Source: Cerasibacillus sp036516575
Lineage (GTDB): Bacteria; Bacillota; Bacilli; Bacillales; Amphibacillaceae
Assembly: GCF_036516575.1 (NCBI RefSeq)
Contig: NZ_DATBTY010000060.1
Span: 1 to 64,000 of the forward strand
DNA length: 64,000 bases
Direction: 5' to 3'
Shown here piece after piece: positions 1-8,871 of this stretch. Position numbers and translations under genes: made by a program. The number at the start of each line of letters is the position of its first letter. The first letter of the stretch is position 1. The notes under the pieces are model-generated. The model ran no database searches. It worked only from the letters and a program-made list of their open reading frames with translations, and was not told where the DNA came from.

Positions 1-1228
1 TGCTATGCAAACAGAATTAGCTAACCTCATAAAAGGTATTGACGGCATTCAAGATGCTCAAGTGATGATTAACATACCTAAAGACCCATTGTTTGTAAAT
101 GAAGAAACCGAACCTGCAAGTGCATCAATCGTATTACATACAGAACCAGGATATCAATTTGAAGGTAACCAGATTAATGCGCTATATACACTCGTTTCAA
201 AAGCCGTTCCCAATTTAGCACAAGAGAATATTGCCATTATGAACCAGTACTTTGAATATTTCGATCTCGATGACATAAGGAGTTCGGCATCAAAGCAAGA
301 TGCACATACATACCAGCAATCCATTAAAAAGGATGTCGAACGTGACTTACAGCGTCGTGTTCAACAAATGTTAGCTACGATGGTAGGAAGTGAAAATGTT
401 GTTGTATCGGTTACTGCTGATATCGACTTTACACAAGAAAATCGAGTAGAAGAAATTGTTGAGCCGATAGACGAGGAAAATATGGAAGGGTTACCTGTTA
501 GCATCGAACGGATCCAGGAAACATATAGTGGAAACCCTGATGAAGTTGGTGGCATTACCGGTACAGGAGAAGAAGATATTGCGGGATATCAAGGGATAGA
601 TGAGACGGCTGATGGTGATTATGAACTGGTAAAAGAAACGATAAATAATGAATTTAATAGAATACAAAAAGAAATTGTAGAAAGTCCATACAAAATTAGA
701 GATCTCGGCATTCAAGTAGCTGTTAATAATGTTAGATTACGTGATGGTGAGAATATTGAATATCTGACAGCTCAAGAACAAAATGTTGTCGAAGAAGGCA
801 TTGCAAGCATACTTGAATCAATGGTGCAAACATCAATTGATAAAACATATGAAAATGACGAAGTTGGTGAAGATGTCATAAATGAAGGTCATATTTCTGT
901 TGTTTTTCAAGAATTTACCGAAAAGCCTTTAACAACAGGCGAACCATCACAGTCATTGCCAACCTGGGTCTATTTCGTCGGCGGAGGATTATTATTACTC
1001 GTTATCATATTAATCATTCTCTTAGTTCGCCGTAAACGAGCATCTGAAACGGAAATGGACTATGTTGAAGATGTACCGATGATTAAAAACGAAGAAACAT
1101 CTATTAGTGACATAGAAATTGATCAGAATTCAGACCAAGTCGTCCGGAGAAAGCAATTAGAAAAAATGGCAAAAGAAAAACCAGAAGAGTTCGCAAAACT
1201 ATTAAGAAGCTGGATTGGGGAAGAATAG
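1..1228 (+). CDS. fliF: Flagellar MS-ring protein FliF (5' end outside window)
   Basis: FliF forms the membrane MS ring on which the rotor and export gate are built. About 407 residues are visible; the family is usually near 530, so roughly the first 125 residues, including the first membrane helix, lie upstream, and the Met at position 5 is internal. The visible part has the ring-building periplasmic region, a second transmembrane helix near residues 323-344 (WVYFVGGG followed by a Leu/Ile run and RRKR), and a C-terminal cytoplasmic tail ending LLRSWIGEE, the conserved FliG-binding end. It is followed by fliG after 10 bases, in the usual fla/che order. Identity is secure from the tail and context. 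Confidence 0.95.
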   Translation, partial: AMQTELANLIKGIDGIQDAQVMINIPKDPLFVNEETEPASASIVLHTEPGYQFEGNQINALYTLVSKAVPNLAQENIAIMNQYFEYFDLDDIRSSASKQDAHTYQQSIKKDVERDLQRRVQQMLATMVGSENVVVSVTADIDFTQENRVEEIVEPIDEENMEGLPVSIERIQETYSGNPDEVGGITGTGEEDIAGYQGIDETADGDYELVKETINNEFNRIQKEIVESPYKIRDLGIQVAVNNVRLRDGENIEYLTAQEQNVVEEGIASILESMVQTSIDKTYENDEVGEDVINEGHISVVFQEFTEKPLTTGEPSQSLPTWVYFVGGGLLLLVIILIILLVRRKRASETEMDYVEDVPMIKNEETSISDIEIDQNSDQVVRRKQLEKMAKEKPEEFAKLLRSWIGEE

Positions 1229-1238
1229 GAGGGATATC

Positions 1239-2252
1239 ATGGCAAGAAAACGAAGTACATTAACTGGTAGACAGAAAGCAGCAATCTTATTAATATCCCT
1301 CGGCCCTGATATTTCTGCACAAATATATAAATATCTAACTGAAGAGGAAATTGAAAAATTAAGTTTAGAAATATCGTCTGTGAAAAAGGTAGATTCAGAT
1401 ATAAAAGAGGAAATTATTGATCAGTTTCATCAAATCGTCCAGGCTCAGGACTTTATATCTCAAGGCGGCATTGGTTATGCGAAAACAGTTTTAGAAAAAG
1501 CTTTTGGGAAGCAAGAAGCATCAAATATTATTAATCGGCTAACCCAATCTTTACAAGTACGTCCATTTGACTTTGCTAGAAAAGCTGATCCACAACAAGT
1601 ACTTAATTTTATTCAAAATGAGCATCCACAAACGATTGCACTTGTTTTATCCTATTTGGATCCAGAACAAGCGGGACAAATTCTGTCTGAATTACCACAA
1701 GAAGTGCAAGCGGATGTAGCAAAACGAATTGCAACGATGGATTCTACATCACCAGAGATCATTAGCCAAGTTGAACATGTGCTAGAGCGCCATATCTCGT
1801 CTTCCTTTACAGAAGATTATACACAAGCAGGTGGTATTCAGGCCGTTGTTGAAGTACTTAATGGAGTCGATCGGAGTACAGAAAGAACAATCTTAGACGC
1901 ATTAGAGGTCCAAGATCCTGAATTAGCCGAAGAAATTAAAAAGCGGATGTTTGTCTTTGAAGATATTGTCATATTGGATAACCGAGCCATTCAACGTGTG
2001 ATTCGTGAAGTTGATAATGAAGATTTGCAATTAGCTTTAAAAGTTTCTAGCGAAGAAGTAAAGGAACTCGTCTTTCAAAATATGTCAAAACGAATGGCAG
2101 AAACATTCAAAGAAGAAATGGAGTTTATGGGCCCCGTTCGATTGCGTGATGTTGAAGAGGCACAGACTCGCATTGTATCTGTTATACGTCGCTTAGAAGA
2201 AATTGGTGAAATCATTATAGCTCGCGGTGGAGGAGACGATATCATTGTCTAA
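1239..2252 (+). CDS. fliG: Flagellar motor switch protein FliG
   Basis: FliG is the rotor protein that contacts FliF at its N-terminus, FliM in its middle and the stator MotA at its C-terminus, and so converts ion flow to torque. The 337-residue product has the EHPQT motif of the middle domain near residue 125 and the charged C-terminal torque helix region. The ATG at 1239 is chosen over an in-frame start at 1215 because TAGGAGGG lies just upstream of it and FliG proteins start with a short charged tail before LTGRQKAAILL. The gene overlaps fliH by 8 bases. Confidence 0.96.
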   Translation: MARKRSTLTGRQKAAILLISLGPDISAQIYKYLTEEEIEKLSLEISSVKKVDSDIKEEIIDQFHQIVQAQDFISQGGIGYAKTVLEKAFGKQEASNIINRLTQSLQVRPFDFARKADPQQVLNFIQNEHPQTIALVLSYLDPEQAGQILSELPQEVQADVAKRIATMDSTSPEIISQVEHVLERHISSSFTEDYTQAGGIQAVVEVLNGVDRSTERTILDALEVQDPELAEEIKKRMFVFEDIVILDNRAIQRVIREVDNEDLQLALKVSSEEVKELVFQNMSKRMAETFKEEMEFMGPVRLRDVEEAQTRIVSVIRRLEEIGEIIIARGGGDDIIV

Positions 2253-2982
2253 TATATCGCTAAGACAGATTAAGATTAAGCCCATTCAACCTTCTGTTCG
2301 AGATGTTCTAAAAAAAGAACAAATAGATGATGAATCTAGTAATCTTTTCGAACAAGTAAAACACGCTAAAACAGAACTAGAGCAGATAAAAGAGCAACAA
2401 AAACAACTTATAGATGCGACAAACCGAACAATACAAGAAGAAAAAAGTAAATGGGCGGATGAAAAGAAGCTGCTTAAAGAACAGGCTCATAAAGAAGGAT
2501 ATAGAGAGGGATTTAATCAAGGTGAACAACAAGGGCGCGAACAATACGATAAAGCGATACGACATATAAACAAACTAAGCCATCAAGCCCTAGAAGACTA
2601 TGATCAAACAATTGCTCAAGCAGAACCAGATATCCTTCATATCGCTGTAAACATAGCGAGTAAAATTTTACAACATACATTAAAAGACGATCCTCGCTTA
2701 TTTCAAGAACTTGTAAAAAAGGCGATTACGGATATAAAAAACAAGCAGCTGATTACAATCCATGTCTCAGAACAACAATTTGGGATGATGCTAGAACAAA
2801 AAGATGAGCTCATGCGCATATTAGAGCATGATAGTAAGCTTTCTATTAAACTTAATAAAGATTTGCCAGATTTCGGATGCCAAATCGAACATAAAGCCGG
2901 CATGTTAGATATCGGAATTGACACCCAGCTAAATGAAATACGACATGTTTTAAATGAATTCGTATTGGAGAATCGTCAATGA
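2245..2982 (+). CDS. fliH: Flagellar assembly protein FliH
   Basis: FliH binds the export ATPase FliI and tethers and regulates it at the type III export gate. The 245-residue product has a long Gln/Glu/Lys-rich coiled coil (about residues 20-110) with the glycine-repeat segment EGYREGFNQGEQQGREQ, followed by the conserved C-terminal ATPase stalk-like domain. The TTG at 2245 is preferred to the in-frame GTG at 2227 because GGAGGA stands about 10 bases before it. The stop overlaps the fliI start as ATGA. The weakly conserved N-terminus makes the exact start less sure than the identity. Confidence 0.9.
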   Translation: MSNISLRQIKIKPIQPSVRDVLKKEQIDDESSNLFEQVKHAKTELEQIKEQQKQLIDATNRTIQEEKSKWADEKKLLKEQAHKEGYREGFNQGEQQGREQYDKAIRHINKLSHQALEDYDQTIAQAEPDILHIAVNIASKILQHTLKDDPRLFQELVKKAITDIKNKQLITIHVSEQQFGMMLEQKDELMRILEHDSKLSIKLNKDLPDFGCQIEHKAGMLDIGIDTQLNEIRHVLNEFVLENRQ

Positions 2983-4298
2983 ATATAGGAGCAATTACAT
3001 CATTAATTGAAGAAACAACGACTTATAAATCATACGGTAAAGTGATTCAGGTTATTGGGCTTATGATTGAATCACTTGGTCCACGCGCCCATATCGGTGA
3101 GGTATGCTATATCCATACAGAAAATGAACAAAAACAGCCAGTTATGGCAGAGGTTGTTGGGTTCAAAGAGGATAAAATTATTTTAATGCCTTATACAGAA
3201 GTCAATGAAATTGCTCCAGGTTGTTTAGTGGAATCAACAGGTAAGCCATTAACTATTAAAGTGGGAAGAAGTTTATTAGGTCATGTTATCGATCCATTAG
3301 GAAAAAACTTAGATCAAACCATTCTACCAAATGGACTGCAAGATTATGTTACCGATCAAATCCCGCCTAACCCCATGCTTAGAAGCCCAATTAATGAGCC
3401 GATTCAAACTGGTGTCAAGTCAATCGACTCACTATTAACGGTTGGAAAAGGGCAACGGATTGGGCTATTTGCAGGTAGTGGTGTTGGAAAAAGTACGCTA
3501 TTAGGTATGATTGCTAGAAATAGTAATGCCGATATTAATGTCATCGCCTTAATTGGAGAACGTGGTCGTGAGGTTCGGGAATTTCTTGAAAAAGAACTAG
3601 GTGAAAGTGGCTTAAAAAAATCGATTGTAGTTGTTGCTACATCAGACCAACCCGCTTTAATGCGGATTAAAGGTGCCTATACAGCGACAGCTATTAGTGA
3701 ATATTTTCGCAATCAAGGATATGCTGTTAACTTACTTATGGACTCTATTACCCGTGTTGCTATGGCGCAAAGAGAAGTTGGCCTTGCAACAGGTGAGCCA
3801 CCGACAACAAAGGGTTATACGCCATCTGTTTTTAATATATTACCAAAGCTCTTAGAACGAACAGGAACCGGTGAAAAAGGGACGATAACAGCATTTTATA
3901 CAGTTCTTGTTGATGGAGATGATATGAATGATCCGATTGCTGATGCAGTTAGAGGGATATTGGATGGCCACCTTATTTTAGATCGTAAATTAGCTGAACG
4001 AGGTCATTTTCCGGCTATCAACATATTGAAATCGATAAGTCGTGTCATGAATCAAATTGTCGATACAGATCATATTAAAACGGCTCAACAAATGCGTAAC
4101 TTCCTAGCAACGTTTGAAGAAAATCGAGAATTAATTCAAATTGGAGCATATAAAAAAGGAACTAATCGTGATATCGATCAAGCTATTCTAATGCAACCCA
4201 AAATAGAAGCATTTTTAAAACAAGGTATTAATGATTATCATTCGTTTCAAGAAACAGTAAAAATGATGGGTGATCTGATTCATGGGAGGAATCATTAA
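2979..4298 (+). CDS. fliI: Flagellum-specific ATPase FliI
   Basis: FliI is the hexameric ATPase that feeds flagellar export substrates to the type III gate and is related to the F1 beta subunit. At 439 residues it is full length. The Walker A motif AGSGVGKST is at residues 165-173. The type III ATPase signature follows, with the GERGREVREF segment, the Walker B aspartate in LLMDSITR, and LAERGHFPAI. It starts inside the fliH stop (ATGA) and its TAA overlaps the fliJ ATG, implying translational coupling. Confidence 0.97.
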   Translation: MNIGAITSLIEETTTYKSYGKVIQVIGLMIESLGPRAHIGEVCYIHTENEQKQPVMAEVVGFKEDKIILMPYTEVNEIAPGCLVESTGKPLTIKVGRSLLGHVIDPLGKNLDQTILPNGLQDYVTDQIPPNPMLRSPINEPIQTGVKSIDSLLTVGKGQRIGLFAGSGVGKSTLLGMIARNSNADINVIALIGERGREVREFLEKELGESGLKKSIVVVATSDQPALMRIKGAYTATAISEYFRNQGYAVNLLMDSITRVAMAQREVGLATGEPPTTKGYTPSVFNILPKLLERTGTGEKGTITAFYTVLVDGDDMNDPIADAVRGILDGHLILDRKLAERGHFPAINILKSISRVMNQIVDTDHIKTAQQMRNFLATFEENRELIQIGAYKKGTNRDIDQAILMQPKIEAFLKQGINDYHSFQETVKMMGDLIHGRNH

Positions 4299-4738
4299 TG
4301 ACCACTAATAATGTGTTTTCTAAACTACTTGATTTAAAAGAAAGAGAAAAAAAGAATGCCCAAAAAGCCTATCATCGGTCTATGGAGAATTTTGAAGACG
4401 TTGCTATGAATCTTTACACATTACTGAAAAAGAAAGAAGACGCCGAACAAGCATATGATACATCGCTTCAAGGCAACATGACAATCGAAGAAATTAGAAG
4501 GCAAAACCGTTATATCAATACACTAACAAAGCAAATTGCGGCAGTACAATATGATGTACAAATGGCAAGACAAGATATGGAAACAAAACAAACCCAATTA
4601 ACGGATGCCTATGTTGAAGTTAAAAAATATGAAAAAATCATTGAATACCGTGAAGAAGATAGAAAACAAAAACTTAAGAAAACAGAGCTTCAGACAATGG
4701 ACGATATTTCAATCCGCCAATACTTAGCGACTAGGTGA
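4298..4738 (+). CDS. fliJ: Flagellar export protein FliJ
   Basis: FliJ is a small coiled-coil protein that acts as the stalk of the FliI hexamer and as an escort for export chaperones. The 146-residue product is almost entirely predicted helix, with heptad-like Lys/Glu/Gln content and the FliJ-like start FSKLLDLKEREK. Its ATG overlaps the fliI stop codon (TAATG) and motE starts 5 bases later. Sequence conservation in the family is low, so the call leans on position between fliI and motE. Confidence 0.9.
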   Translation: MTTNNVFSKLLDLKEREKKNAQKAYHRSMENFEDVAMNLYTLLKKKEDAEQAYDTSLQGNMTIEEIRRQNRYINTLTKQIAAVQYDVQMARQDMETKQTQLTDAYVEVKKYEKIIEYREEDRKQKLKKTELQTMDDISIRQYLATR

Positions 4739-4743
4739 AATAG

Positions 4744-5337
4744 ATGAGTAATCAATATAATGAAAAAGAGAATAAAATGAACCCGTTAGTTTGGTTTTTC
4801 TTTGCAATTATTGTTCCCTTGATCGTAGCTATTACATTAGCATTTATTATCATTGCGGTGACAGGATTCGATGCTTGGGGTTGGGTTAAATCTACTGGTA
4901 AAAATATTCCGGTGATTTCTTCTTTAATACCAGCTGATGAAAACGAGAAGCGAGAAGCATTAGAAAAAGAACAAACCGAATTAGTTTTAAAAGAAAAAGA
5001 ACAAGAAATTGAAGATTTATTATTAGAAAATAATGATTTAAAGGCTCAAATAAAACAAATGAAACAAAAACAAGCAAAACTTGAAAAATCAATCGAAACG
5101 AATCTTGAATCAAGGAATCTTAAAGAAGATGATACAAATCAAGTGGACCAATTTGTTGGGGCGTTCAAAGATATGAAGGCTGAGCAAGGGGCGCAAATCA
5201 TTGAAAATATGAATGAGGAATCAGCACTATCCTTGCTTAAGAAAATGCCGAATAAAGTACGAGGGAAAATACTAGAGGCGATGGACTCTAAAAAAGCCGC
5301 CATATTAACTGAAAAGCTGATTGATTTCAATGAATAA
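4744..5337 (+). CDS. motE: MotE/YlxF-type flagellar protein with MgtE N-like domain
   Basis: This is the YlxF (MotE) family protein of Gram-positive fla/che operons, thought to help stator or export function; the precise role is not settled. The 197-residue product has one transmembrane helix near residues 15-38, a charged coiled coil (about 70-125), and a C-terminal MgtE N-like helical repeat with the motif QIIENMNEESALSLLKKMP near residues 138-156. It sits between fliJ and fliK, as in B. subtilis. Confidence 0.85.
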   Translation: MSNQYNEKENKMNPLVWFFFAIIVPLIVAITLAFIIIAVTGFDAWGWVKSTGKNIPVISSLIPADENEKREALEKEQTELVLKEKEQEIEDLLLENNDLKAQIKQMKQKQAKLEKSIETNLESRNLKEDDTNQVDQFVGAFKDMKAEQGAQIIENMNEESALSLLKKMPNKVRGKILEAMDSKKAAILTEKLIDFNE

Positions 5338-5364
5338 TCACTGCTTTAGGAGGAGGTGAGGGAA

Positions 5365-6714
5365 ATGATAGATAAATTATTGTTTACGAATCACTTTACG
5401 TCTCATAATCAACCGAAACATCATAAAAATAACACGGAAACAAATGGTAATAAACTACTGTTTATGGATAACCTGCTTGAAGCACAAGAAACATTAAGCA
5501 AGCCAATTCAAGATATTGATTTTACTGAACAGCTTGCTCGAAAAAACAGCATAAAAGAAGCCGTACTATCAAAGCCACTTGTAGAAACAGATCAGCAAAT
5601 TTTTGACATGATGGATGATGAAATAAATCAACAAGATGTTATCCGAGATATTATGTCTACCGTTATATATGATGATGTTAAACAAATCGCTGATCATGAC
5701 ATATCACCAGAGCAGATGAAGGATGAAAATGAGACTCTTTCTATCTCGATGTTACAACATCTTCCAATAAAAAACGTACAGCCCTTAACAACAAATGAAA
5801 ATATGACTGATGGTACATATGATTTGTTATATCAGACAATCGAAAAAATTGCAGAACTGATAACTAAACCAAATGACGAACAGCTAATGATGAAAGCTGT
5901 CGCATTAGTTAAAGAGTGGCTAAACCATGGAAGGGTGTATTCAAATCAGGCTATACTTTCGGAGACAATGAATACAACTAAAGCCTTAGAAATTTGGCAA
6001 CAACTTGTTCGACGTTTTGAACAAAGAGATCATCAATTGATTTCAAGAGGATATGGCATTGAATCACGTGTTACAACATCAGAAATTACAAAGTGGCTCT
6101 CATTATTAATAACAAACAACATGAAGAACAATGAATATCAAATTCCTAAAGGCGATTCATTCCATACACATCAAGCTGATAGTCAAGAAATCCTTAAACA
6201 AAAAGCAGTTATCGAACAACCAATTCAATCCTTACCGCCCGTTGCTATGTCAAATGTTGAACAATATATTGTTCATGTGAATCACGGTTCCCAGCAACAT
6301 AATGGTGTAGAGATTATTAAGCAATTAGAGAAGATAATCAACGTGAGTCAATTTATGATTAAACCAGGGAAAACCCAATTATCTATTTCATTTAGGCCTG
6401 AAAATCTAGGGGAGATGATGCTTCGTTTTACACAAATAAATGGTGAAACGACTGTAAAGATTGTTGTCACAACACAGGTTGCACAAAAAGCGCTTGAAGC
6501 CAACATGCATCAACTCAAACATTTGTTCATGCCACACCAAGTAGTAATTGAAAGACAAGATATGGCTATGAATCAAACGATCGAAACAGAACAAGAAGCG
6601 GAAGATTTTAATCAAAATCAACATGAACAAGAACATAACCAATCAGAGCAGCAGAAGGAATCGAGTCATCATTTTGAAACAGAATTAGAGCAATTTTTGA
6701 ATGAGAAAGTGTAG
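5365..6714 (+). CDS. fliK: Flagellar hook-length control protein FliK
   Basis: FliK is the exported ruler that measures hook length and switches the export gate to late substrates. The 449-residue product has a low-complexity, Gln/Glu-rich first half and the conserved Flg_hook C-terminal domain at about residues 330-395, recognisable from LSISFRPENLGEMMLR and the following MHQLKHLF helix. A His/Gln/Glu-rich tail ends the protein. The ATG at 5365 has AGGAGGTGA 6-8 bases upstream and is preferred to an in-frame GTG at 5356, which lies in the ribosome-binding site. The N-terminal half is poorly conserved in this family. Confidence 0.88.
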   Translation: MIDKLLFTNHFTSHNQPKHHKNNTETNGNKLLFMDNLLEAQETLSKPIQDIDFTEQLARKNSIKEAVLSKPLVETDQQIFDMMDDEINQQDVIRDIMSTVIYDDVKQIADHDISPEQMKDENETLSISMLQHLPIKNVQPLTTNENMTDGTYDLLYQTIEKIAELITKPNDEQLMMKAVALVKEWLNHGRVYSNQAILSETMNTTKALEIWQQLVRRFEQRDHQLISRGYGIESRVTTSEITKWLSLLITNNMKNNEYQIPKGDSFHTHQADSQEILKQKAVIEQPIQSLPPVAMSNVEQYIVHVNHGSQQHNGVEIIKQLEKIINVSQFMIKPGKTQLSISFRPENLGEMMLRFTQINGETTVKIVVTTQVAQKALEANMHQLKHLFMPHQVVIERQDMAMNQTIETEQEAEDFNQNQHEQEHNQSEQQKESSHHFETELEQFLNEKV

Positions 6715-6722
6715 GTGTTTCG

Positions 6723-7175
6723 ATGAATACAATAGATAAATCTTCTTTATATTTAAGTAATCAGCCAAAAACACGTGTCCCAAGTCCTGAATTAGGAAAA
6801 GATGAATTTTTAAAAATTTTAATGACACAATTACAAAATCAAGATCCTTTAAACCCAATGGAAGATCGTGACTTCATCGCACAAATGGCATCTTTTTCAA
6901 CGTTGGAACAAACAATGAACATGGCAAATTCAATTGAAACACTCGTTCAAAGTCAGCTCGTTTCTCCTGTTATACAGTACAGTCATATGATAGAGAAAAT
7001 TGTAACATATCATCAACATGACGAAGAAACAGGAAAAATAATTGGAAAAGAATCAAGCCAAGTCGTTGCTGTTAGTCAAAAAGACGGATGGGCAATCTTA
7101 GAATTAAAAAACGGAGATCAAGTCTATGCAGACGCGGTACTGGAAGTGAGGGATTCCGTTAAAGGAAGTGATTGA
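6723..7175 (+). CDS. flgD: Flagellar hook capping protein FlgD
   Basis: FlgD is the scaffold cap under which hook subunits polymerise. The 150-residue product has the diagnostic N-terminal block ELGKDEFLKILMTQLQNQDP followed by MEDRDFIAQMASFSTLEQ (about residues 22-65). It is the short Bacillus form without the large C-terminal domain of enteric FlgD. No strong Shine-Dalgarno sequence precedes the ATG, which lies 8 bases after the fliK stop. Confidence 0.93.
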   Translation: MNTIDKSSLYLSNQPKTRVPSPELGKDEFLKILMTQLQNQDPLNPMEDRDFIAQMASFSTLEQTMNMANSIETLVQSQLVSPVIQYSHMIEKIVTYHQHDEETGKIIGKESSQVVAVSQKDGWAILELKNGDQVYADAVLEVRDSVKGSD

Positions 7176-7180
7176 AACAT

Positions 7181-7552
7181 ATGGATGAAAAAGTTAAACA
7201 CGTTCAACCATTTCACTTCATGCCAGTAAAAACTGTTCCTTTAAAACAGAATAAAAACGATAAGACAACGTTTAATGAATTATTAAAGGATGAACAAATC
7301 AAGATGAGTAAACATGCCCAAGAGCGTTTTTTAGAAAGAAATATAGAAATTGATGAAAAACAATGGAAAAAAATTGCTCATCATATGCAACAAGCTAAAC
7401 AAAAAGGGATTACAGATTCATTAGTGATTTTAAATCATGCCACACTTCTTGTAAGTACTAAGAACAATACGATTGTGACCGCATTAGATCACAATGAAGT
7501 GAGCAATCGAATCTTTACGAATATCAATGGAGCGATTGTTATTAATGATTAA
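7181..7552 (+). CDS. Small flagellar-operon protein (Flg_new / TIGR02530-type)
   Basis: This belongs to the small flagellar-operon protein family found between flgD and flgE in many Bacillota; its function is not known to me. The 123-residue product carries the family block SKHAQERFLERNIEID, then an LVILNHATLLVSTKNNTIVTA beta-rich stretch and INGAIVIN at the end. An alternative TTG start at 7172 overlaps the flgD stop, but AAAGGAAG suits neither start perfectly, so the first three residues are uncertain. Placement suggests a role in hook assembly. Confidence 0.75.
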   Translation: MDEKVKHVQPFHFMPVKTVPLKQNKNDKTTFNELLKDEQIKMSKHAQERFLERNIEIDEKQWKKIAHHMQQAKQKGITDSLVILNHATLLVSTKNNTIVTALDHNEVSNRIFTNINGAIVIND

Positions 7553-7628
7553 GGCTGGACCCGATTGGGGAGCCAACTAACTGTGAAATGACCGAAACAG
7601 TTAAATTATATTAAAGGAGACTGATAAC
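7553..7628 (+). other. Intergenic spacer before flgE with a weak hairpin
   Basis: This 76-base gap holds a short inverted repeat (AACTGT at 7580-7585, ACAGTT shortly after) and the flgE ribosome-binding site AAAGGAG near 7614-7620. I see no promoter or T-run terminator. Confidence 0.35.
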
Positions 7629-8498
7629 ATGTTACGTTCAATGTATGCTGGAATTTCTGGGATGAAAAACTTTCAAACAAAATTAGATGTCATTGGTAAT
7701 AATATTGCAAATGTGAACACCTCCGGATTTAAAAAAGGACGTACAACATTTCAAGATATGATGAGTCAAACGGTTGCAGGTGCACAAGGGCCAACTGAAA
7801 ACCGTGGAGGAGTAAACCCATCGCAAGTTGGTCTTGGCTCACAATTAGGTACAATCGATAATGTTCATACACAGGGGTTCCGCCAAACTACAAATAACCC
7901 ACTTGATTTTGCAATTGAAGGTGATGGGATGTTCGTTGTGGCAAGTGGGAATATCCCTAATGATATTTTTGCTGATGGTGCCGATGATGTGGCTATTCAT
8001 TATACACGAGCTGGGAATTTTTACTTAGATGAAGATGGTTATATTGTTAATCCACAAGGACTCTACTTAGTCGGATTTCAAGCAAATGATACGAATGATG
8101 ATATAACAAATAATCATGGGAGAATTCAGTTACCTGAAGGATTTAAAAGCTTCAGTGTGCAAACAAATGGAACGATTTCATATATTGATGAGACAGGTGA
8201 ACCTAAAGTGGCAGGGCAAGTGGCACTTGCTTTATTCTCAAATGCACCAGGATTAGAAAAAGCTGGAAGTAATCTCTTTTTAGACAGTAATAATGCGGGT
8301 CGCTACAATACGTTACAGCGTCCTGAGACAGATGCAGGTGCAGGTGCTATTGTTAGTAATTCACTCGAGATGTCTAATGTGGATTTAGCCGAAGAATTTA
8401 CAGAAATGATTACCGCACAGCGTGGTTTTCAGGCCAACACAAGAATCATTACGACATCGGATGAAATATTACAGGAATTGGTTAATTTAAAACGATAA
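7629..8498 (+). CDS. flgE: Flagellar hook protein FlgE (flagellar rod/hook family)
   Basis: FlgE subunits polymerise under the FlgD cap to form the hook, the universal joint of the flagellum. The 289-residue product has the rod/hook N-terminal signature LRSMYAGISGMKNFQTKLDV and NNIANVNTSGFKKGRTTFQDM. It ends with the matching C-terminal helix EEFTEMITAQRGFQANTRII. It is short compared with enteric FlgE (about 400) but close to the B. subtilis form (about 264). Older annotations call this gene flgG. AAAGGAGACTGATAAC precedes the ATG. Confidence 0.93.
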   Translation: MLRSMYAGISGMKNFQTKLDVIGNNIANVNTSGFKKGRTTFQDMMSQTVAGAQGPTENRGGVNPSQVGLGSQLGTIDNVHTQGFRQTTNNPLDFAIEGDGMFVVASGNIPNDIFADGADDVAIHYTRAGNFYLDEDGYIVNPQGLYLVGFQANDTNDDITNNHGRIQLPEGFKSFSVQTNGTISYIDETGEPKVAGQVALALFSNAPGLEKAGSNLFLDSNNAGRYNTLQRPETDAGAGAIVSNSLEMSNVDLAEEFTEMITAQRGFQANTRIITTSDEILQELVNLKR

Positions 8499-8499
8499 C

Positions 8500-8506
8500 A
8501 AGGAGG
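8500..8506 (+). promoter_or_regulatory. Orphan Shine-Dalgarno sequence (probable original swrD site)
   Basis: AAGGAGG lies 2 bases after the flgE stop but has no ATG, GTG or TTG within 5-12 bases downstream. The next gene, swrD, begins about 146 bases later, after a palindromic element. I infer that this was the swrD ribosome-binding site before the element inserted. Confidence 0.55.
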
Positions 8507-8508
8507 CG

Positions 8509-8640
8509 AGGGCTGGGAAAAAATAATATGCTCAAGTTAAAGGCAAATATTGTATTATTTTAGCGATATATTTATTCGAAGCGGTGTATATACACTTCGT
8601 TCGAACTTTTTCTTAACAAAACACTTTTTGTCCCAGTCCT
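8509..8640. repeat. Palindromic intergenic element (MITE-like) between flgE and swrD
   Basis: The element is bounded by degenerate inverted ends: AGGGCTGGGA plus an A-run at 8509-8523, and the run of T then GTCCCAGTCCT ending at 8640. They match with one mismatch and one indel. The centre has a nested palindrome: TTCGAA at 8575-8580 and 8600-8605 around the perfect 12-base GTGTATATACAC at 8584-8595. It codes for nothing. The GGGCTGGGA...TCCCAGTCCT ends resemble dispersed intergenic repeats of Gram-positive genomes. No second copy was found in this window and no clear target-site duplication is visible. Confidence 0.6.
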
Positions 8641-8652
8641 ACCAATTAAAAA

Positions 8653-8871
8653 ATGATTCAACTGACACGTCTTAATAATGATCAATTTACATTAAATGCC
8701 TGTATGATTGAACAAGTTCAATCATTTCCTGATACAACCATTACATTAATCAATGGTAAGAAACTTGTTGTCAAAGAATCAGAGACAGAAGTCATACAAT
8801 TGACCACTAAATTTTATAAACAGGTTGGTCTTGTTCCATTTACTGAGAAAGCTGGTGATTTGGATGAATAA
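8653..8871 (+). CDS. swrD: Swarming motility protein SwrD (FlbD family)
   Basis: SwrD is a small FlbD-family protein that in B. subtilis raises flagellar torque enough for swarming. The 72-residue product shows the family pattern: IQLTRLNNDQFTLNACMIEQV at the N-terminus, then DTTITLINGKKLVVKES. The first possible in-frame start is the ATG at 8653, because a TAA lies at 8647. No Shine-Dalgarno sequence precedes it, unlike every neighbour, since a palindromic element separates it from AAGGAGG at 8500. It overlaps fliL by 8 bases, so poor swrD translation could also affect fliL. Confidence 0.88.
   Translation: MIQLTRLNNDQFTLNACMIEQVQSFPDTTITLINGKKLVVKESETEVIQLTTKFYKQVGLVPFTEKAGDLDE

Noticed and set aside
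3673..3855. 60-codon plus-strand open frame inside fliI
   Set aside because: Fully within fliI in another frame, no ribosome-binding site, no recognisable protein; a shadow frame.
7553..7575. GGCTGGAC after the small flagellar-operon gene as a second copy of the palindromic element end
   Set aside because: Only a few bases match and no partner end is present nearby.
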